Origin: Cladosporium sp. IMV 00045
Lineage: Eukaryota; Ascomycota; Dothideomycetes; Cladosporiales; Cladosporiaceae
Length of the DNA stretch: 62,961 nucleotides
Reading direction: 5' to 3'
Assembly: GCA_001931905.2 (NCBI GenBank)
Contig: MSJI02000824.1
Coordinates: 1-62,961 of the forward strand
Both the position numbers and the translations under genes were made by a program. The notes under the pieces were generated by a model. It did not search any database, was not told the origin of the DNA, and saw only the letters and a program-made list of their open reading frames with translations. Numbering within the stretch: the first letter of the stretch is position 1; each line of letters opens with the position of its first letter. Below are positions 11,528 to 21,917 of this stretch, piece by piece.

Positions 11528-12548
11528 TTTTGCGAGTTTTGGGGAAGTGTTGTTGGTTGTTGGGTTGGGTTGCTTGGACGTGCGATAGCCGGGCAAGCTG
11601 GGAGGGCTGTTGGTCAGATGAGATGAGGTCTGCTTCGGAGCTTGGCGTCGGCGTCGGCCGGGTTTCGTCCCTGAAGGTAATACTCTAACCCTAACCCTTG
11701 TGGGATTTAGAGATCGTTCTTGTGAGGGTGTGCTTTTGATAGATATGGATGCTAGCGTTTGGGATATCAATATGTGGCTACTTTGCTATAACTGTATTTA
11801 TATGAGCTTGTTTCGGGACATGTACATATTTGGATCGAGCCAAATGTGAACATCTAGATGGATCTTACATCGATACGTCTGAGAACTTGCCTTGGAATGT
11901 GGTAGTCACGAGACCAGATACTCGTTGCATGTCCTCTGGACCATTATTACAGTGACCCGACTTGCATGACCTCAACAGGCATGGTAAAAAATACAGGCAA
12001 GCACCATGATTAAAGCTGCATTGCAACGCATGCCGGGGCATTGTACAATACGTGAAACAGTTGTGTGTACATGTATGATGTTGTCAATTCAGACCCAGGC
12101 ATGATCTAAATGCGAACAACAACTTCGCTGTTGAAGCCAGCCAACGAGTCACGTAACCATTCCCAAGGGCATCCATCGGTTCCTGCAGGTCTCACAAGAA
12201 ATATTGGCTCGCGAACGACGCGGCAGTCGTGCGTGTCAAGACCAGGAGACTAACTGACCGGTGCAGGCCTTCAAATGCAAAGTGGAGGCAAAACCGAAGC
12301 AATGTGAAAAATAAAAAATAAAGTACATTTGAATGTATCTTGTGATAAGCTTTACAATGAGATCTCCCATGTTTTTCCGACCTGACCCAAACTCCTCCCT
12401 AGGAGTCAAGATCTCAGAAGCCAGGCCATATCGCCGGATGACTGGACCGACAGCAACAACGCTACGCCATGCCATGCAATTTCATCCCTTCTTCTTTTTT
12501 TAAACGTAATATACAAAGTCCAGATCACTACAGCATCGCTCCCCCAGC
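11528..12548. other. intergenic: COX9 promoter and MRPL20 3' flank
   Basis: No gene seen. It holds the COX9 promoter with a telomere-like box (listed separately) and a TACATGTA palindrome at 12068..12075. The part next to MRPL20 is probably its 3' UTR. Confidence 0.6.
11683..11700. promoter_or_regulatory. telomere-like box upstream of COX9
   Basis: CTCTAACCCTAACCCTTG on the plus strand, two and a half CCCTAA units, about 156 bp upstream of the COX9 ATG. Such telo-boxes are known in promoters of translation and mitochondrial genes in plants and yeasts, where Tbf1/Myb-type proteins bind. A role here is inference. Confidence 0.4.
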
Positions 12549-13187
12549 TCACGCATCACGTCCCCACATGGCCTTCCTGGTCTGCCTGTCCTCCCTAGCC
12601 TCAGTCTTCTTACGTCCCCATTTGCTCTTGATCTCCGCCAATTCCTTATCCCTCTGTTCCTTGATTTCCGGCGCGCAGCAGCACAAGCCGACGAAAAACT
12701 GCGAGCACTGAAACTTCTCCGCCAACTTCACTCTCGTCCAGAGCTTCGGGTCCTCCGCCCTGAGTTTGCGGATCTCCTCGACCTGCGACGGCGTGACGTG
12801 GTATTTCTTCTCCTGGAAAGGTCGAACTCTAGGGGGGAGCACGTCTGAGGCATTGGGCAGCTGGGTCCCCGACGCAGTGCCGGGCGTGGAGGGCGGTGTT
12901 GAGCTGGCGGTCGGCGCGCTCATGCGCCGTCTGGGGTCGTTCTTGGGCAGGAATTTCTGGGGCGTGTGGTAGACGTTGGGCGCGCTGGAGGGCGGGTTGA
13001 AGACGATGTGGTCCTGCGTTTCGGTGGTGGAGGGTGCGAAAGAGTCGTCTGGTTTTACCCGCAGAGCCTTGCGCGTGCGGCGGAAGGACGAGGCGTTGCG
13101 GCGGCAGGAGAAGCAGATCCATTCCGTGGCGCTGGTCGAGGAGAGGAGGGACGGCCGTAATGAGCCGTTGAGCGATTGGAACGCCAT
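12549..13187 (-). CDS. MRPL20: mitochondrial large-subunit ribosomal protein mL58 (Mrpl20)
   Basis: Component of the mitochondrial 54S ribosomal subunit. 212 residues, single exon. The start at 13187 (MAFQSLNGSLRP) is preferred over the upstream in-frame ATG. It gives an N-terminus rich in Ser, Arg and Leu without acidic residues, suitable as a matrix-targeting sequence. A linker with CFSCRR follows, and a Pro/Thr-rich segment. The family core is in the second half: YHVTPSQVEEIRKLRAEDP, then LWTRVKLAEKFQCSQFFVGL, a basic helix with EIKEQRDKELAEIKSKWG, and the C-terminal RKKTEAREDRQTRKAMWGRD. The pattern of a 'T.LAEKF.CS..FV' helix followed by a long basic helix is what I know from fungal mL58. 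COX9 follows downstream on the same strand. Confidence 0.88.
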   Translation of the reverse strand: MAFQSLNGSLRPSLLSSTSATEWICFSCRRNASSFRRTRKALRVKPDDSFAPSTTETQDHIVFNPPSSAPNVYHTPQKFLPKNDPRRRMSAPTASSTPPSTPGTASGTQLPNASDVLPPRVRPFQEKKYHVTPSQVEEIRKLRAEDPKLWTRVKLAEKFQCSQFFVGLCCCAPEIKEQRDKELAEIKSKWGRKKTEAREDRQTRKAMWGRDA

Positions 13188-13566
13188 TATTGTTGTTTGT
13201 TGGGCGCAACGATGATTTTCTGGGTTTCTTTCCCTTCGGCCCTGGCCTCCAGGCGTTGCTACTCTGCTGCGCTTCTGTGGTTGCTTTGAGTTTGCGGCGC
13301 CTTCCCCTTTCGACAAAGTCTTTCGGCGGCGAGTCATGCTGCCACATTGGTCGCCCAAAGCTGCGTTCTTACATGCGCTCTTTTATATTATTACCTGTAA
13401 CCATCAGATCTCAGGTCATGTAGTAGTGTCTGATAACTGCGAATTCCATATTGTAGATAGACTTCAGGAAAGCTTTACAATGCAACCCGTCTAGTTGCTT
13501 CGTATCGATATACAAATAGTGCTAGTATACTACTGTCTCTTCTAGCTATGTCCATTTTGCGAATAC
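13188..13566. other. short intergenic, MRPL20 upstream / GT25 downstream
   Basis: MRPL20 leader and promoter plus the GT25 3' flank; both genes are on the minus strand. No other element recognised. Confidence 0.6.
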
Positions 13567-14658
13567 CTATGAAGACCGGCACGACGTCCCAAAGAGCCCC
13601 AAGCATCTCGCGCTCTGTCGAATATTATCTGTGGTACCAGTGCTGTCACCAACGGGCGATCCCACAATTTCGCCCTGGTCTGCAGCTCGAACTTCGCTCA
13701 GCTCCGAATCCGCCGGGCGATAAGGGTCGAAAACCTCGGGGTTGACGGAAATACAAGTGAGGTTTTCATCTCGACACGCGCTCATGAGCATTAGATCAAA
13801 CGCTCCGCCATGTCCGAGAGACGCAAGCCGCAAGACTTCTCTGACACCCTTGGCGGACACAGCATATGCGAAACTGCAGGCCGCATTCTCGGCATAATGT
13901 ACAGAGCGCTGACCGTCGTGAAGCACTGTCGTGATATGCCGATTGAGACCGCGATATTCGTCCATTGGACCGACCGTGTCATCAGGCCAGACGATCATGG
14001 GCTTTTTGCTGTTTGCTGGGTCGCTGCAGTGACCCATCCAGAGAACGTCCCAGTCTGATCCGTAAGGTTGCCCCCCTTCACCAGCTCCGCCCGTGAGAGC
14101 GCGGACCCCAGACGCAATATGGCGAGTTTGGTTGCGGATATCCACGTCCCAATCCATGTCATCTTCGAGAATCAAAGCCGAGCCCCAGCCATTCTGAAGG
14201 ACCAATTTCAGAAGGTCTATGTGCCCGAGCCAGGCTAAGACAGCTCCGTGGGCATCAATGTGTCCAGATTCCTTGAAAGCATGAACCAAATGCTCCGGCC
14301 AGCCTGGTTGAGTAGGAATGTGCAGTTGGAGTCCACTGGCTTTGGCGGCAGCCCGTAAGCCATCAACGCGCCACGTTGTGCCTTGTGACAGTGCGACTAT
14401 GGCTTCAAACTACAGGCTGTGTGTCAGTGTCAAGAGACATATTTCCCCGTAGGTCTTCTGGCTTCAGCATACCCCTAGAGTCGAATTGCCTGCAGTGAAG
14501 TCTTGGTCCTTTCCCAAGGGCGAGTAGGTCGGCAATCCTTCCGGACAAGATGACTCTTCGAATGCCAGATCCTGCAAAAGGCAGGTTGAATGGAAAATGA
14601 GGAAGACCGACCCAATCACTAATAATACAGCAAGCTGGATAGACCCTAGAATCGACAT
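13567..14658 (-). CDS. glycosyltransferase family 25-like type II membrane protein
   Basis: Predicted Golgi or ER-lumen sugar transferase. Exons 14658..14473 and 14409..13567 with one 63-bp intron (GTATGC donor, TAG acceptor) give about 342 residues. The first in-frame ATG is at 14658. Directly behind it is a hydrophobic signal anchor (ILGSIQLAVLLVIGSVFLIF), so the catalytic part should face the lumen. The catalytic domain has WRVDGLRAAAKASGL, HAFKESGHIDAHGAVLAWLGH, then LILEDDMDWD near residues 142-150, the acidic nucleotide-sugar/metal motif of GT25. CSFAYAVSAKG and an FDLMLM segment follow, as in fungal GT25 proteins. The target glycan is unknown. It lies at the boundary between conserved genes and the accessory stretch. 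Confidence 0.85.
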
Positions 14659-15784
14659 GGCGGTTTCCGAGAGCCTGGACAACGGGAGCGATGCAAGCGA
14701 TGTAGTGCAGCCGTAGCCGATTTATCTCGCAACCATTGGGCTTCTTATTGCCCAGAACGATTGGCCTTCGACGGCTCCCGTGCGTCACCATCGATGTCTT
14801 TGTCTCCCCGCACATTCGAACGCCAATCCAATCCAACCTTCAACAAACAACAAAGTCTCTCTCCCGCGTGCGAGCGACACCGAGCACACCTCTTGCATTG
14901 AACAAACGCCGCTTGAACACATAAGGCAGGGCCGCGGTGTCATAAGTAAAGCGCTATCCCACTTGGCGCGAGTGGCGTCGGCACAGTCGGTGGCATCGGT
15001 GGCATCAGTGACGTGAGAGGAGCAGAGAGTTTGCACGTGTACCTAGGTACCCTTGGACCTTGTCAAATGAACACCTCTGGCAGCGGCAAGGCGGCATCGA
15101 GGGCATCGTCTACAAGACTGTTGGGCTGGCAGCTTGGCAGAGAATTGCCGAGCGATCTTAGCATGTTGAAGCCAATGGTAGGATGATATCAATAATAATG
15201 TAGGCAATAATTCGGCGTATCATTTTTAGCCTCAATCGGATGCGAAAGCCAAGCAAAGAGCTAAGTAAAACACATCATTGCTAGGAGCTGGGCGATCCGT
15301 GCCTGCGTTGAACAGGCCAATCAGAATCCATCGGAAGGTCAGATAGGCGGGAAGACGTAGCGTTCCCGCCTATCTGGAGTCTGCCAGGGACTCGGAGTGG
15401 CCGCAAGTGACTGCGCAGCCACACTGCTGAGCCCGATATTTGTGCCGCAAAGTGGCTTTCTCGCCCAGTCACGCGAGACGGGAGAGACCGAACCCCACAG
15501 CCGTTGCGCCTCATCCTTGCAGCACGTTGATCTTGACGACTTCGGGTCCTGAGGTGGTATGGCCATTGGTTTGAATGTGCCCCGTCCACAGAAATGCCTC
15601 ACCTTTGTAACGGAGTCGCACTTGACCCGTCGGCGCGAAACGAAGATTGCCGCGACGCCACGAGTTCGTACTTCAAAAGCCACCCACGCGCAATGCTGTG
15701 CATGGCCTCGACATCCCACGTGTGGCATCCACCGGGAGCCTACGAGCCAACCCCACGCCGGCCGACTCGATAGCCCTGGCAAAC
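14659..15784. other. intergenic, divergent promoters of GT25 and Zn2Cys6 genes
   Basis: No supportable gene. Minus-strand ORFs at 15281..15782 show no motif. A perfect 14-bp inverted repeat with a 9-base loop sits at 15340..15376 (listed separately). Confidence 0.5.
15340..15376. repeat. perfect 14-bp inverted repeat (hairpin)
   Basis: CAGATAGGCGGGAA at 15340..15353 and its exact reverse complement at 15363..15376 are separated by nine bases. It lies about 410 bp upstream of the Zn2Cys6 gene and 680 bp upstream of the GT25 gene. It could be a dimeric regulator site, a small foldback remnant or an RNA hairpin. Confidence 0.85.
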
Positions 15785-16995
15785 ATGGCTAGCACCAAAG
15801 TCTCGTCTGGCACGTCTGGCGACGAGACACAGCAAAGTGGTGCATCCTGTGCTGGAAACCTCCAAGCATTGGAGACGGGCATCCGGGAGCAACGTGGGAA
15901 GCAGAGGCCAAAGCAGAGCCCGAAGCAAAGCGCGAGATCAGCTTCGAGGGCACGACATCCAGAAGCGAAAGGGAAATCCAGCTTGGGGTACTTGAGGATG
16001 GCCGTCGCGTGTGGTAAGTCTCCCGCCTGTTTTATTTGGTGGCTTGATCGCAAGCAACGACCAATGCAGCAATGACCAGAGCTGACTTGACTGTAGGAGC
16101 TTGTCGAGCGCGAAAAATGCGGTGCGTCCTTGATCCCGACGACTCTCGAGGGCGTTGCGTGGCTTGCATTCGCCTCAAGAAAACATGCGCCTTTTATCCA
16201 CCAGAGCAAAAGCAAGGCCGCACCGACCTTGTGCGAACATCGGATAAGGCCAGACCCACAGTCGATACGTCCGGCGAAGGGTCATCCTCTTTTGCAGGAG
16301 AAAGCCTAGAATGTGCCCCTGGTGGCGGTGAGCAGCTGGACAGCTCTACTGTACCATCTTCAGCTGCATCGTTCGCATCTACCGAGTCATTGTACGCATC
16401 TTGGAGTGTACCTCCAGACAGCCTGGAGTGTACTGCTTCTGGCTTTGATTCTGGCTCGACATTGCCTTTCTGGCCGCAACCAAGTCTTCCAGATGGCTTG
16501 GATCCATGGGAACAACCTGGAAGTCTCTCGCATGGCTCCGCCTTGCGTCAAGGAGACGAGATTCCAGGTCATCACTCGCTGTTCAATTTTGTGGCCCCCA
16601 CGGAGGGCTCCACTCTCACTCAGATGGACGTCGCTGCAGGGCAACCATATCAATGCGACACATCTGTCTCATCTTCCTTGTGGACAGCGCCTTTTGACCA
16701 GACGAATCCTCCGGCTTCCCATGTCAACCTACTCGCCTCTTCAGTCACGGCGGGACAGTGTGATCTCCAAGAGCCTTTGCAGTCGAGAAATCCTTCCTGT
16801 GAACTCGTCGGGCGCAACGAGTCAATAGCTCGAGTTCCTACCATGGCCGATATTCGCGCCACACACGAACAGGCGAACGCATTTTATCAGGAAGCGTCTG
16901 TTCCACCACTGGCACTAGATGGGGATCTGTACAGACGACGCGGGCGAAGCTTGATTGCGTTGGCATTGAAAGCTTGTGGGCGCCAAATTGATTGA
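15785..16995 (+). CDS. Zn2Cys6 (Gal4-type) transcription regulator, short
   Basis: Predicted nuclear DNA-binding regulator. Exons are 15785..16013 and 16097..16995, giving 375 residues, with an 83-bp intron (GTAAGT donor). The intron splits the zinc cluster and only the spliced frame restores it. The six ligands are C76, C79, C86, C97, C100 and C107, matching C-x2-C-x6-C-x10-C-x2-C-x6-C. A Lys/Gln-rich basic stretch precedes the finger at ~40-65. After the finger comes a long Ser/Gly/Pro-rich region. A short possible helix (MADIRATHEQANAFYQEA) lies near the end, followed by a basic segment (DLYRRRGRSLIALALKACG). There is no fungal_trans middle homology region, so this is a compact member. It converges with the DUF3425 gene. 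Targets are unknown. Confidence 0.88.
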
Positions 16996-17654
16996 CTCAT
17001 TAGCATATATAGACAGTCTGGTGAATGGCCAGAGTAATTAAGTAACTAATTCAGCAACATTCCGCACGGTTCTGCATCTGAAACACTAATAAGAAAACAT
17101 CTCTTACTCAATGATACCACCGCGGATGCATGAGATCAACAGAAACACCACTGTGTCGTTTGATTTGCCCAGCTTGATGCCAATGTCGGTGGGTCTTTTG
17201 GTTCGTAGTATGAACTATGACTTGAGTATTCTTTGCCATCGACCAAGTATGGCGCACCGCGTACGACATCTCGCGCCTCCCCCATTCCCGGAATCCAGAC
17301 GACGTCCCAACGGTCTCGCTAGGCGGCAGACCAGGGGTCCAGGTCGAGGATCATCCGTGATAAGAGCGTCGCTAATCAGGGCACTTGTGTATGGCAATGT
17401 ATGAACTTCGCCAGGGTTTGCTTACTCAAAACGAGGCTGACGCTGTTTGCAACTATGAAGTACGCCCGCTGACGAAAAGAGCAGTCGCAAAGCAGTCGCA
17501 AAGCCGGCGTAACCGGCTGAACGATCTTCCACCGGCTGATCGGGCACGATCGAAGCGAAGATCTGTACTCGCCGAGGTCATCGTAAGAGCAATGAAGGCC
17601 AGAACAAAGCCACTGCCCCGGCTGGGTCAACGTCGACAGGACACGCAACTATGA
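16996..17654. other. intergenic between two convergent regulator genes
   Basis: 3' flanks of the Zn2Cys6 gene (plus) and the DUF3425 gene (minus). ORFs at 17376..17654 on both strands show nothing recognisable. Confidence 0.5.
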
Positions 17655-18672
17655 TCAGGCATGTGCTCCGGCAGGCGTTGGCCGCGTCTTCGCCGATAGC
17701 ACTGGGGTTATGAAAGCCGCATCGTCGTCGATTGACCAGTTTTCCAGATTGAGTATATGGTTCTCGAACAAGACAGACAATCCCAGGTCCGCGGACCCAT
17801 ATAGGGGCTCGAAAAGCTGGGCGGGAGGATGCATCCAGTTGACATTCAGGAACGTGGCGAGTTCGTTGCGAGCGTCCCAGACCGGCCTTCGCAGCTGTGG
17901 CTGCGCGATGAGGGCGTCACGGACGTCGGGCCTGTCATACAGTGAGTGTCTCAAGCTTGACAGCATGCCTTGAATTCACTTTACCATGGGATGAGGTCGA
18001 TCCAAGATGGATGTGGAGTGCTCATCTGAGCAATGGTGGGTCTCATAAAGTACGGCACTCTTTCGAAATGGTCCATAGTTGGACTGATTAACCACTGTCG
18101 TGCAGTTGAGCGATGATGGCGCGGGGCTGCGTTGTTTCAGCTGGGAGTCTTACGCGAAGATATCTGGTGATGAGGACGACGAGGCCGCAGGTTTCCGGCA
18201 CCCCCAGACTGCCGTGCTGAACGGCGACGCGGGTCACGCATCGATTGAGCGTGGTAGGGTGGGAGTCGATCTTGGCTACTACGAAGAGAAGGTCCAAGTC
18301 GATGTCGAGTCGACCGAGGACCAGGTCTGGTTGCCAGCCCTCGCATATGAGTTGTCTTTGCTGATTGACGAATATGTCGAGCATGCGGCCTTCCAGCAAG
18401 GTGTCTCGCAAATGCAGTGGCCTCAGCAGATGCATGAATGGTCCGATGTCGTTCGTTTCCGTGCCGAGTCTCTCCTTCGACGTGTCGCACTCGATATTAC
18501 GCCGAGGAATACCGTTCAGCGTGAGCGGTGGCTTGGCGGAGATCGCAGCTTCAAATCGTGAGAACCCGGCGTCGTCTATTTCCATGCTGGTAGACTCATG
18601 ATCGCAAGGGTGGTTGGACATTCCGGAGATGCGGGGGCACACTGCTTGGGAGCCGTTGTCGTGGTTGCTCAT
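17655..18672 (-). CDS. DUF3425 family protein (bZIP-type regulator relative, no bZIP seen)
   Basis: Exons 18672..18154, 18094..17985 and 17931..17655 (donors GTAAGA and GTAAAG) give 301 residues in one frame. The DUF3425 hallmarks appear only after splicing. They are PLHLRDTLLEGRMLDIF, WQPDLVLGRLDIDLDLLF, RYLRWLISP, FMRPTIAQMSTPHPSWIDLI followed by PWPDVRDALI, and near the end a LENWSIDDDAAF segment. DUF3425 is usually the C-terminal part of fungal bZIP transcription factors. Here the first ~45 residues (Ser/His/Cys-containing) carry no basic region or leucine zipper. Either the gene encodes only the regulatory domain or an upstream exon was missed. ATG at 18672 follows a stop-containing leader. 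A role in transcription is inferred from the family. Confidence 0.82.
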
Positions 18673-19484
18673 TCTGGCCTCGTTCTTATCTACCTAATAA
18701 ACAGGAAAATTCCCTGGAATGGACTTTGAGCAACATATAAGGTATCCCTTTTCGGTGCTAGCCCTTGTGCTTGGAAGGAATTACGTTGTGGAGGGACACG
18801 GCTCGACTGCCAGCTACATGAGTGCGGACGCGTGAGACGCGGCAGAAAGCTAAGGTGCCTACGCAAACGCACATTGGCACCGCTTCCTTGAGGTCAAGCG
18901 CTCTAGAGATAGTCATCAGTCATCGTCATGCCCTAGGGAGCGCAGAGGACCAGTCCTTGGGCGAGGGCAAAACTGGAACGGAGGAATTGAGCGTTGTGAT
19001 TCGACGCATAGGGACGGCACGAGCGCGAACTTTGGGACAAGGTTTCCCTCCAACATCCACCGATGGCAGCACCTCGCCAGAGGCGCGGGTTGTACCGATG
19101 CCAACAGCGTAGAGGTAGAAAGAGTCATCTGGCACTGGTAGGCACGCGCCATCATAAGCTGCCATGCGAAACAGCGTTCATGATCGGCAGGCCGCATCTG
19201 ATTTTTTAAGAATATCCCCCCAGCCCCACGATAGGCTCCGATATTTTGGTTCTGTCAGGGCTAGATCTCAAGATGTTTTCATAGTCGATGGAATTGCAAC
19301 ACTCGCATAGACTTCCGCATGTCTTCGAATCAGATCGTGTCTGGAAATGGCGACCCCATATGTGATTGAAGAGCAACCAGGTCAGTTTTCGAAAGGGTGA
19401 GTGTACCAGACAAAGCAGTCAGTAGTGATGGGAGCAAGGAGAAGAGAAGCAAGAACCTCTATGCCGCTAGATCGAATTAGGACT
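18673..19484. other. intergenic upstream of DUF3425 gene
   Basis: Promoter side of the DUF3425 gene. An ATG-started minus-strand ORF of 79 codons (19165..18926, beginning MAAYDGACLPVPDDS) reads more like protein than its surroundings, but I recognise no family and would not call it a gene. Confidence 0.4.
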
Positions 19485-19913
19485 ACAACCCCATGCGTCA
19501 TCATCGCTTTTTGGAACGAGAATTCGAGGATTTGCGAATACGACTTTGGATTCCTATACTTAACGTTTTACTATATGTAATTCAAAAGAAAATATATAGT
19601 TATATATATAATAATATAGCTAAGACATTACTCTATCTTTTAATATATATTTTACTATCTATAAATAGCTTTTGTAGAAGATATAGCTAAGATATCGAGT
19701 ATTTCTCAAATATTTGAAATTTCGAAATAGATTATACCTTATGATTTTAAAATCCGAAAGCATTCGAAGTAAAGAATTCAAGAGATTCGCATATATCTAG
19801 TATTTATATATCATATAATATGCGTAAATGCCTCGGATATGAGTTTGAAAGTCGTGTTCATAAATCTTCGAACTCTCATTCCCAAAAAGCGATGATTATG
19901 CATGGGGTTGTAG
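19485..19913. mobile_element. AT-rich foldback/MITE-like element, RIP-degraded
   Basis: The outer ~65 bases on each side are inverted repeats of each other. The left arm starts CTACAACCCCATGCGTCATC at 19485. The reverse complement of the right arm starts CTACAACCCCATGCATAATC and ends at 19913. They differ at about ten positions, mostly C/T or G/A, plus one indel. The core (19560..19840) is strongly AT-rich, with repeated TATAGCTAAGA segments and no coding capacity. This is the layout of a non-autonomous inverted-repeat element or a palindromic transposon remnant altered by repeat-induced point mutation. No convincing target-site duplication is visible. Confidence 0.75.
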
Positions 19914-20756
19914 CAACATACCCTTCTTCGTCGACTCGCTTCGACTCCAGCTGATATGCCGCATAGATAACTCGCAGGCGAGTTCGGTATCACTAGGATC
20001 CACCCTAGGGGAAGAGGATTACGAGGCCTGAGCCGACCGTCAACTGGAGCGAGCTCAAAGGAGCAACCTGGGTCGGCAAATCAGACAGCTAAAACACGAC
20101 AAATTTGCCATAGCTTTGTGGTCTCGCGACCTGTCGCTCAAGACAGGCCTGTCCGGATACGGAACGCAGCAACATACCGGGCCTGCCCTCTCCCATGCGC
20201 GGGTGAGAAGATTGAGTTCTCTGCTGCAAAAGTCTCGAAAGGCGCCTATGTCACCTTCGTCTCCGGTCTCAGTGTCGTCAACGTCAAGGCTGAGATCAAA
20301 GGTAAGATAGACAGTACATCTTCTACAAAACCACTGGTCGCTAATGCGCATCGAGATAACATGGCTAGCGCTGGAATTCCAGCTGTTGCCGAAGGCCACA
20401 ATCATGTTTTTGTCACCAGCAAAGATGTCGAGGGTTCCCTGGATGATACGGCCATTTTGTTTGGCCCGGCAATCCTCGCAGTTGCACCGCAGCCACCTAC
20501 CTACGACTTGAAGCAGGAGTAAGCTTATGGTGATGTTGAGATGTGCGGTGGGACCGTGGGAGCCGTATGATGGCAGATTGGATTCTTTCCGCAACTGCAC
20601 ACTAGTGCATATGGCGTAGTGAGATGGCTCTCTTCCTTTTTATGAGAATATGTTCATTGCTCTGAATAATAAGATGGGTTAATGCTGCCTGGTGCACGAC
20701 TTCCCGAAACGCCGTCCTGATGAACCAATAATAAGCAAATGAAACAGATGGAGTCC
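19914..20756 (+). pseudogene. relic of a secreted desiccation/Rds1-like protein
   Basis: A plus-strand frame open at about 20118..20522 encodes a C-terminal-looking piece. It has KVSKGAYVTFVSGL, then SAGIPAVAEGHNHVFVTS, and DDTAILFGPAILAV near the end. This order (beta-strand, 'G..G...V..T' strand, then GPAILEV-like strand) recalls the C-terminus of fungal ferritin-like Rds1/desiccation-related secreted proteins. The frame begins with GTG, no signal peptide or ferritin-like domain is found upstream, and the upstream DNA meets the foldback element. I therefore read it as a truncated remnant. A missed upstream exon is the alternative. The rest of the stretch holds nothing recognised. Confidence 0.35.
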
Positions 20757-21917
20757 TCACTTTGCATGATACCATTGTTGCTCTGGCATTACGAGCTCAA
20801 AGTCCTCCGTGGACGCTAGTCGCTCCACGGACGCTCGCCGCTTTGATGTGAGTGTTGTACGAACATCGTTGAACAGCGCCCGTAGGACTGGGACGCATTG
20901 CACGATGATAGTACCTGCAACTTCAGAGGAGTACCAGATGGCTGACATGCCGAGGCGCCAGAAGTACATTTCATCTTTGGGGTTGCCTTGGTACTTCCAA
21001 TCCGTTCGGATCGCTGATTCGATTGCGACGACCATGCCCTAGTCTGAGTGTTAAAGTTCATTGCATTGTGTATGGGAAATAGCCGGAGGTAGCATACCAA
21101 TGACATGACAACACAAAGTCCCCATTTCTCCGACTTCTTCATGTCAAGATTCCACATGATCAACCATGGGAAAATGGCGAAAGCGAAGTCCATCATAATG
21201 TTGTATACTGATTGTGGTCAGTGAATGGGAGCAAATGTCCTACCCAAGGCCTACACCTACCATTTCCGCCTTTCTTGAAGTCGTCTAAAGGCCCTTTAGG
21301 GAGGCAGAAATCCAGTCGGTACGGGAAACGATCAGTCTGGCTGCCGCAGACTTCGCCCCATTCAAATACCATCTAAAGCCGTGTTTTGGTGAGCACATTC
21401 AGCGACTTGAGAGATTATACATATGGCCCGGATGTTCGTACCTTTACCACATTGTATGCATTCATCGTTATGATGCAGAACCATAGAGTGAGTTGTTGCC
21501 ACAGGGAGCCTCTGGTCAATTTCAGCAATGTTACCGCAAAAGCTGTCTTCGAGAGACTTTGGCCCAGCAGAGTGAGGCAGGATGTAGTGTCGATGAGGAT
21601 GTGCATTCGAGTGTCCCAGATCGGGCTCACGTAGCCTGTGGCATATTGTGTGGTGATGAGGATGTCGTTGATCGTGAGGACGAGCTACTCGATGATCAGT
21701 GTACAGTCCGCTCTCACGCGTGCGGTAAGGCTTTGCGTACCCAGGCTATTATGAGAATGTAGTCATCCCACCACAGGCCATGGCGACGGGTGAGCTTCGT
21801 CCAAAGTCGAGCGGCGAGAAATGCTGTAGCTCCGGCATGGAGACACCACAAGCCAGTGTATACCTCTGTTTCTGGGTGGACGTAGTGAAGATCAGGGTTC
21901 CTTGCCAAGAGGCCCAT
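20757..21917 (-). CDS. rhodopsin-domain (SAT4/PTH11-like) integral membrane protein
   Basis: Seven-span fungal membrane protein of the DUF-type rhodopsin family. Some relatives (PTH11) are surface receptors; the role here is unknown. Exons on the minus strand are 21917..21741, 21684..21442, 21372..21261, 21207..21098 and 21038..20757, all with GT..AG ends and consistent phase, giving 307 residues. Recognisable family blocks are LWWDDYILIIAW, NDILITTQYATGYV, WDTRMHILI, SLSKTAFAVTLLKLTRG, WQQLTLWFCIITMNAY, FEWGEVCG, DFAFAIFPWLIMWNLDMKKSEKWGL, then GMVVAIESAIRTDW and the last span with VAGTIIVQCVPVLRAL. There is no CFEM domain. The start at 21917 gives a short outside tail before the first span. 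The C-terminal tail is short and basic. Confidence 0.88.

Noticed and set aside
20055..20600. 181-codon minus-strand ORF
   Set aside because: Antisense to a frame with recognisable Rds1-like blocks; its Cys-rich composition looks like a shadow.
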